The notes under the pieces: generated by a model
The model's input: the letters and a program-made list of their open reading frames with translations, nothing else
Told to the model about the DNA's origin: nothing
Databases searched by the model: none
NCBI GenBank assembly: GCA_963778375.1
Contig: CAVZTX010000022.1
Span: forward strand, 62,001-126,000
Length of the DNA: 64,000 bases
Origin: CAVZTX01 sp963778375
Lineage (GTDB): Bacteria; Chloroflexota; Ktedonobacteria; Ktedonobacterales; Ktedonobacteraceae
Direction of reading: 5' to 3'
Shown: piece by piece, positions 60,289 to 64,000 of the stretch
Position numbering within the stretch: position 1 is the first letter of the stretch
Layout of the letters: every line of letters begins with the position of its first letter
Position numbers and translations under genes: made by a program

Positions 60289-61746
60289 TTATGACCAGCG
60301 GCCGACGCCGACCTGGACGTTGCGGAAGCGGGCGGGGGCGGCTCCGTGGCCGGTACGCATGGTTTGCATGGGTTCGCCTTTGCCGCAGTTGGGTGTGCCC
60401 CAGACGATCCATTCGGCGGGGCCGCAGATGGCGTCGCATGAACCCCAGAACTGAGGGGTGATGCCGGTATAGTTGGCGTTCTTGAGTATCTGGCCGAGCT
60501 TGCCGTTTTTGATTTCATAGGCGAGTTCCACGCCGAATTGGAAGTTCAGGCGGCGGTCATCGATACTCCAGCTTTTATTGATGCTCATGTAGATGCCGTC
60601 GTCGGTATCGGCGATCAGGTCGGCGAGGGTCCAGGTTCCGGGTTCAAGGCTGACGTTGGTCATGCGAATCATGGGCAGGCGGTTCCAGTTGTCGGCGCGA
60701 ACGCAGCCGTTGCTGGTGAGTCCAAGCATGGGGGCGGTGTCGCGAGACATGAGGTAGCCGGTGAAGATGCCGTTGGTGACGATAGCGGTACGCTGCGCGG
60801 GGACGCCTTCGTCGTCCCAGCCAAAGGTGCCGAGAGCACCTGGAATGGTGGCATCAGCGGTGAGATTGACAATATCAGAGCCGTAGCGGTAATGGCCGTT
60901 GAGCTTATCGGTTGTCAGGAAGCTTTTGCCGACAAAACCGGCCTCCATACCGAGCACGCGATCGAGTTCGATGGGATGGCCGCAGGATTCATGGACTTGC
61001 AGGGCAACCTGGGGGCCATCAAGAATAATGGTCGTGACGCCGCTGGGACATTGTGGAGCGGAGAGCAGTTTGACGGCTTCTTCGCCAATGCGAGCACCGT
61101 GGTCAGGTAGATGCATGGCCTCGATGAATTCGTAGCCGGACGTTCCGGCCTGGCGACCAAAGGAGTTGGGGTAGGAGCGGGTCTGGATTTCGCTGCTGGT
61201 GTGGTCCACGGCACTGGCATCGATGGCCGCACCAACATCATAGAGTTCTTGCTCAACTTCGCTCCCCTCGGAACTGACGAAGAGTTTGTGCTCGCGCGAA
61301 TATTCCATGCTGCCGCTTGTCAATGAGACGCCTTTTACAGAACGCATGGCAGCGTCGGCGTCAACGAGCAATTGCACCTTCTGGTTCAAGGGTATGCTGA
61401 AGGGATCTTTTTGCATGGGTGTACGATAGAAGCCATGCTGGGGTGCAAGTGATGAGAGGATGACGGGTTCACCTGTTACGAGTGCGCTGGCATGGGCAAT
61501 CTGGACGGCCTGCTTGGCTATACGTTCGGCTTCGGCATCGTCCATGTTAGCACTGCTGGCGAAACCCCAGGCACCATCAACGATGACGCGCACGTTGAAG
61601 CCGCTGCTGATACCACTGGAGACGCCTTCGACACGGCCATTGCGAACGTCGATGCCTTCGGTGGTTCGTTCCATGACGCGCACGTCTACATAGCTTGCGC
61701 CAAGCTGCTGAGCGATGTTGAGTACACGGTGTGCTAAGTCTCGCAT
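60289..61746 (-). CDS. tldD: TldD-type zinc metalloprotease subunit
   Basis: A 485-residue TldD. The zinc motif reads HESCGHPIELD (HExxxH), with the third ligand expected near the CVRADNWNR/NCGKGEP end. GVSSGISSGFNVRVIVDGAWGF and GFVGKSFLTT match the family. It is the catalytic half of the TldD/TldE heterodimer. No precursor-peptide or maturation gene was seen, so the substrate is open. Confidence 0.92.
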   Translation of the reverse strand: MRDLAHRVLNIAQQLGASYVDVRVMERTTEGIDVRNGRVEGVSSGISSGFNVRVIVDGAWGFASSANMDDAEAERIAKQAVQIAHASALVTGEPVILSSLAPQHGFYRTPMQKDPFSIPLNQKVQLLVDADAAMRSVKGVSLTSGSMEYSREHKLFVSSEGSEVEQELYDVGAAIDASAVDHTSSEIQTRSYPNSFGRQAGTSGYEFIEAMHLPDHGARIGEEAVKLLSAPQCPSGVTTIILDGPQVALQVHESCGHPIELDRVLGMEAGFVGKSFLTTDKLNGHYRYGSDIVNLTADATIPGALGTFGWDDEGVPAQRTAIVTNGIFTGYLMSRDTAPMLGLTSNGCVRADNWNRLPMIRMTNVSLEPGTWTLADLIADTDDGIYMSINKSWSIDDRRLNFQFGVELAYEIKNGKLGQILKNANYTGITPQFWGSCDAICGPAEWIVWGTPNCGKGEPMQTMRTGHGAAPARFRNVQVGVGRWS

Positions 61747-62027
61747 TTCGTATTTCTTTCCGGTTTTTGGCTAGGTGAAAGTTGGTAGATTCATTTGCTT
61801 TTTTGACACCCGGATATTTTACGTGGTTTGAGGGCAGTGTCTAGAGAAATTGGAGTGCGGGGACTGGGGACATCGGGACATTTTTGTTGGTCTGGTTGAA
61901 TGGGGTTCATTCCAATTTAACTCTACGCTATAGAAATTTTGTGAACCATATGCTATGCTCTATAAAATGGCGAGAAGATGGCAACACATACATAATGTCT
62001 AACCTTTGAGGAGAAAGAATACCTGCC

Positions 62028-62606
62028 ATGTCTATGAGTTTGCACGATGTCGAAAAAATTCAGGCGCTTTACCCTGACCATCAAATCGAATTGCGAGAAG
62101 GAAAAATTATTGTTATGAGCCCATCAGACAGTGTATCGGGCGAAGTTGGAGTTCGATTCATTACACTACTAAGTGCCTGGGTATATAACCATAACTTAGG
62201 ACGCGTCCTGGATTCAAGTACAGGTTTCCGTATGCCCAATGGCGACTTGCTCTCTCCCGATGTCTCTTTTGTCTCACGTGAGCAACTTAAGCAAAATCCT
62301 CGAAGCTATCTCTCGGTCGTTCCCCAACTAATTGTCGAGATTAAATCGAGCCGAGACCGTGTTCGTGGGATTGAGGAGAAAATAGCGCTCTTTTTGAGTC
62401 AGGGGGTACAGGTGGGTATCCTCATTGATCCCGATAAGCATACCGTCCATGTGTACCGCGCAGGTGGGCTGAGTAAAAATGCCGATACAGGTGAGTCTAT
62501 ACTCCAAGTGACGACCTTACGAGATGGAGATACGTTGACTCTTCCAGAACTCTTTCCCGGGTGGGAGGTTCCGATTATGAGTTTGTGGCCGGTGGTATAT
62601 GAGTAG
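62028..62606 (+). CDS. Uma2-family (DUF820) PD-(D/E)XK nuclease
   Basis: A 192-residue protein with LSPDVSFVSREQLK, LIVEIKSSRDRV, and the C-terminal Uma2 pattern (TLPELFPGWEVPI). The catalytic Asp, Glu and Lys of a PD-(D/E)XK site are present. The family is greatly expanded in Chloroflexota and Cyanobacteria and has no settled function. GAGGAG precedes the ATG. Confidence 0.88.
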   Translation: MSMSLHDVEKIQALYPDHQIELREGKIIVMSPSDSVSGEVGVRFITLLSAWVYNHNLGRVLDSSTGFRMPNGDLLSPDVSFVSREQLKQNPRSYLSVVPQLIVEIKSSRDRVRGIEEKIALFLSQGVQVGILIDPDKHTVHVYRAGGLSKNADTGESILQVTTLRDGDTLTLPELFPGWEVPIMSLWPVVYE

Positions 62607-62670
62607 TGCCCAGTTCAGCCAACTTTTTGAAGGTATGCAAGAGTCACAACCCCGCCCCACCCAGCCCCCA

Positions 62671-62694
62671 GGGCACCCGCAAGGGGTGCCCCCA
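62671..62694 (+). repeat. GGGCACCCGCAAGGGGTGCCCCCAT palindromic repeat
   Basis: A near-perfect palindrome (GGGCACCC and GGGTGCCC) just behind the IS4 transposase gene, in the family of the other intergenic repeats. Confidence 0.7.
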
Positions 62695-62705
62695 TAAGCG
62701 TTAAC

Positions 62706-64000
62706 TTAAGCACTTGAACAAAAGAAAAGAGACGAGTCAGAAGCCATCTGCCCGCCCAGTGCGAGCAGGTGACGGATGGTGCTCTCCTGATGGATGCGCT
62801 GGCGCCTGCGACTGCTGAGAAAGCGGCGCAGAAACGGCAGGCACCTGCGCAGGTGAGCGAAGGTCCAATAGCCTTGCACGAGCAGCCGCAAGGTCTGGGC
62901 ACACAAGCCTGTCACGCTCCAACTGCTCACGGTGGGTAGGCTGGGAGGCGCACCCGGTGCAGCGATGTCCGCTGGCTCCGGTGGCACTGGTGGCTGCGCA
63001 GGAGCCGACGCATCCAGGGAGCCGATCCACTGCTCGGCCGCCTGAGTGAGGTGTGCGCGGACAGCTTGGACGTCCGCTTGCAGCAAAGCCCAGGCCAGCA
63101 GCACGGCTAGGATGGTGGCCTCATTGGTGAGCGCGCTCTGACCACGGAGCTGAGCGAGCTTGAGGTGCTGTTTCATGCGTTTGATGACCAGTTCGATCTG
63201 CCATCTTGCGCGATAGAGCGCCAACACCTGCGCATCGCTCCACTGCTCAGGGGAGAGCGTGCTGAACAGCAGCAGCCAGCCGCATAGGTAGAGCGTCTCG
63301 GCTTGGAGCTGCCGTTGCTGCTTGGCAGCCTTCTTGCGTTCCTTGCTGCGCGCCCGCTCGGCCGCCTCGTGCGGGAGTGAGCAGGCAATGAGCCGACCGG
63401 CAAAGCGCTGCCCTTCGTGCTCAAAGGCGACGGAGCAACTGTGCTGCCCGCTGCCCTGTGCTTTGAGCCAGGCCAACACGTCGAAGGGAGTGCCTTGCCC
63501 ATCAAGCAGCGGCACCTGATGCACGGCCAGGCGCACCAGCAGTTGAGCACCCGCCTGCACGACGTAGGCCAATTGCTTGCGCCGACAGTAGCCGCGGTCA
63601 GCGACCAGCACATCGCCGGCCTGCACGACAAAGAGCGTGAAGCCCTCGGCCGTGTGGCGGTCACTGACTTTGACATCCAGCAAGCGCCCGGCTAGCAAAT
63701 CATAGCCCAGATGCACACGCCAATCGTCACCGGTGCCCCCTGGCGCTTTGAGGCGCGTGGCATCGATGAGCACAATGCGTTGCACAGGCAGCGTCACCGC
63801 GCGGGTCGGGATGGCCAGGCACTGGATCAGCAGCCATAACAGGAAGCTACGCGCCTTGCGCAACTGCTTCTGCCAGGCGACATGCGAAATGTTGGCCAAA
63901 CCAATGAGCACCGCCCAGGCCCCCAACTGGCGCACGGAGGGCGCACACAAGACGTAGGCCAGAAGCCCGCGCAGCAAGTCGGCCACACAGCGCAGGCCGC
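62706..64000 (-). mobile_element. IS4-family insertion sequence, cut by window edge
   Basis: The transposase frame continues past the window end, so only the 3' part of the element is present. The right end near 62640-62705 has no clear inverted repeat to me. Confidence 0.75.
62706..64000 (-). CDS. IS4-family DDE transposase, C-terminal part
   Basis: More than 426 residues are open, with the frame still open at the window end (GLRC before VADLLRG). IVLIDATRLKA carries the first Asp, VLVADRGYC the second, and YRARWQIELVIKRMKQHL the third acid in the YREK-like pattern of IS4. After this the C-terminal 120 residues are Pro/Ala-rich and Arg-rich. It looks intact as far as it can be seen. A GTG at 63986 is only the window-limited start. 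Confidence 0.85.
   Translation of the reverse strand, partial: GLRCVADLLRGLLAYVLCAPSVRQLGAWAVLIGLANISHVAWQKQLRKARSFLLWLLIQCLAIPTRAVTLPVQRIVLIDATRLKAPGGTGDDWRVHLGYDLLAGRLLDVKVSDRHTAEGFTLFVVQAGDVLVADRGYCRRKQLAYVVQAGAQLLVRLAVHQVPLLDGQGTPFDVLAWLKAQGSGQHSCSVAFEHEGQRFAGRLIACSLPHEAAERARSKERKKAAKQQRQLQAETLYLCGWLLLFSTLSPEQWSDAQVLALYRARWQIELVIKRMKQHLKLAQLRGQSALTNEATILAVLLAWALLQADVQAVRAHLTQAAEQWIGSLDASAPAQPPVPPEPADIAAPGAPPSLPTVSSWSVTGLCAQTLRLLVQGYWTFAHLRRCLPFLRRFLSSRRRQRIHQESTIRHLLALGGQMASDSSLFFCSSA

Noticed and set aside
1..64000. tRNA or rRNA genes
   Set aside because: No T-loop GTTCGANTC pattern with a plausible acceptor stem and no rRNA signatures were seen on reading both strands; a tRNAscan run would settle it.

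Overview
The window looks like chromosomal DNA of a Ktedonobacteria-type Chloroflexota (a Ktedonobacter-like soil filament). This is an inference from gene content: an XPB-Bax1 repair pair, F420-type luciferase-like oxidoreductases, soluble GAF sensors, lipoproteins with Thr/Ser-rich stems, IS630 and IS4 transposons, and many short palindromic intergenic repeats ending in GCCCCTAC. No rRNA, tRNA or CRISPR array was seen. Both ends cut a gene: an alpha/beta hydrolase on the left and an IS4 transposase on the right.

Layout. 1-5.3 kb: the hydrolase end, a helicase-nuclease operon (XPB-like helicase, interrupted by one extra base, plus Bax1/DUF790), and a minus-strand metal-transport operon (lipoprotein, divergent NRAMP, two PRC-barrel proteins) joined by stop/start overlaps. 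5.4-7.3 kb: a 26-bp inverted repeat resembling a MITE, then an IS630 copy killed by an amber codon. 7.3-20.2 kb: lipid and redox enzymes (hydrolase, desaturase, flavin monooxygenase, Rieske oxygenase), a PAS-GAF histidine kinase, an unrecognised 458-residue protein, RecQ and a split membrane protein. 20.4-30.2 kb: F420-type oxidoreductase, trehalose genes otsB and otsA (convergent), rph with a one-base frameshift, hisC, eno and a hydrolase-fold protein lacking its nucleophile. 30.3-38.6 kb: a Rad52-like annealing protein behind a strong promoter with an operator-like palindrome, an XdhC-like protein, and an acyl-CoA operon (lipoprotein, CoA-transferase A and B, enoyl-CoA hydratase, thiolase) facing an RNase D-like exonuclease with HEAT repeats.

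38.8-46.8 kb: isocitrate dehydrogenase, beta-carbonic anhydrase, a secreted small protein, a propeller lipoprotein, an SGNH lipoprotein, PhoU, a PIG-L deacetylase and a TIR protein next to decayed hicB and MFS genes. 47.2-51.7 kb: an envelope and sugar block on the minus strand (MurJ, heptose adenylyltransferase, heptose kinase, TagA-type glycosyltransferase, DUF503). 51.8-62.6 kb: upp, a membrane protein, DppA, a second copy of the secreted small protein, a soluble chemoreceptor, HflX, CvpA, TldE/TldD and a Uma2 nuclease. The window closes in an IS4 element.

The main leads are: two paralogous secreted single-domain proteins with CRP-like palindromes near them and near a lipoprotein/SGNH pair; the XPB-Bax1 operon; the promoter-operator of the annealing protein; the NRAMP with altered metal-site residues; an alpha/beta-hydrolase with Gly in place of the catalytic Ser; and three conserved or long genes interrupted by apparent frameshifts.
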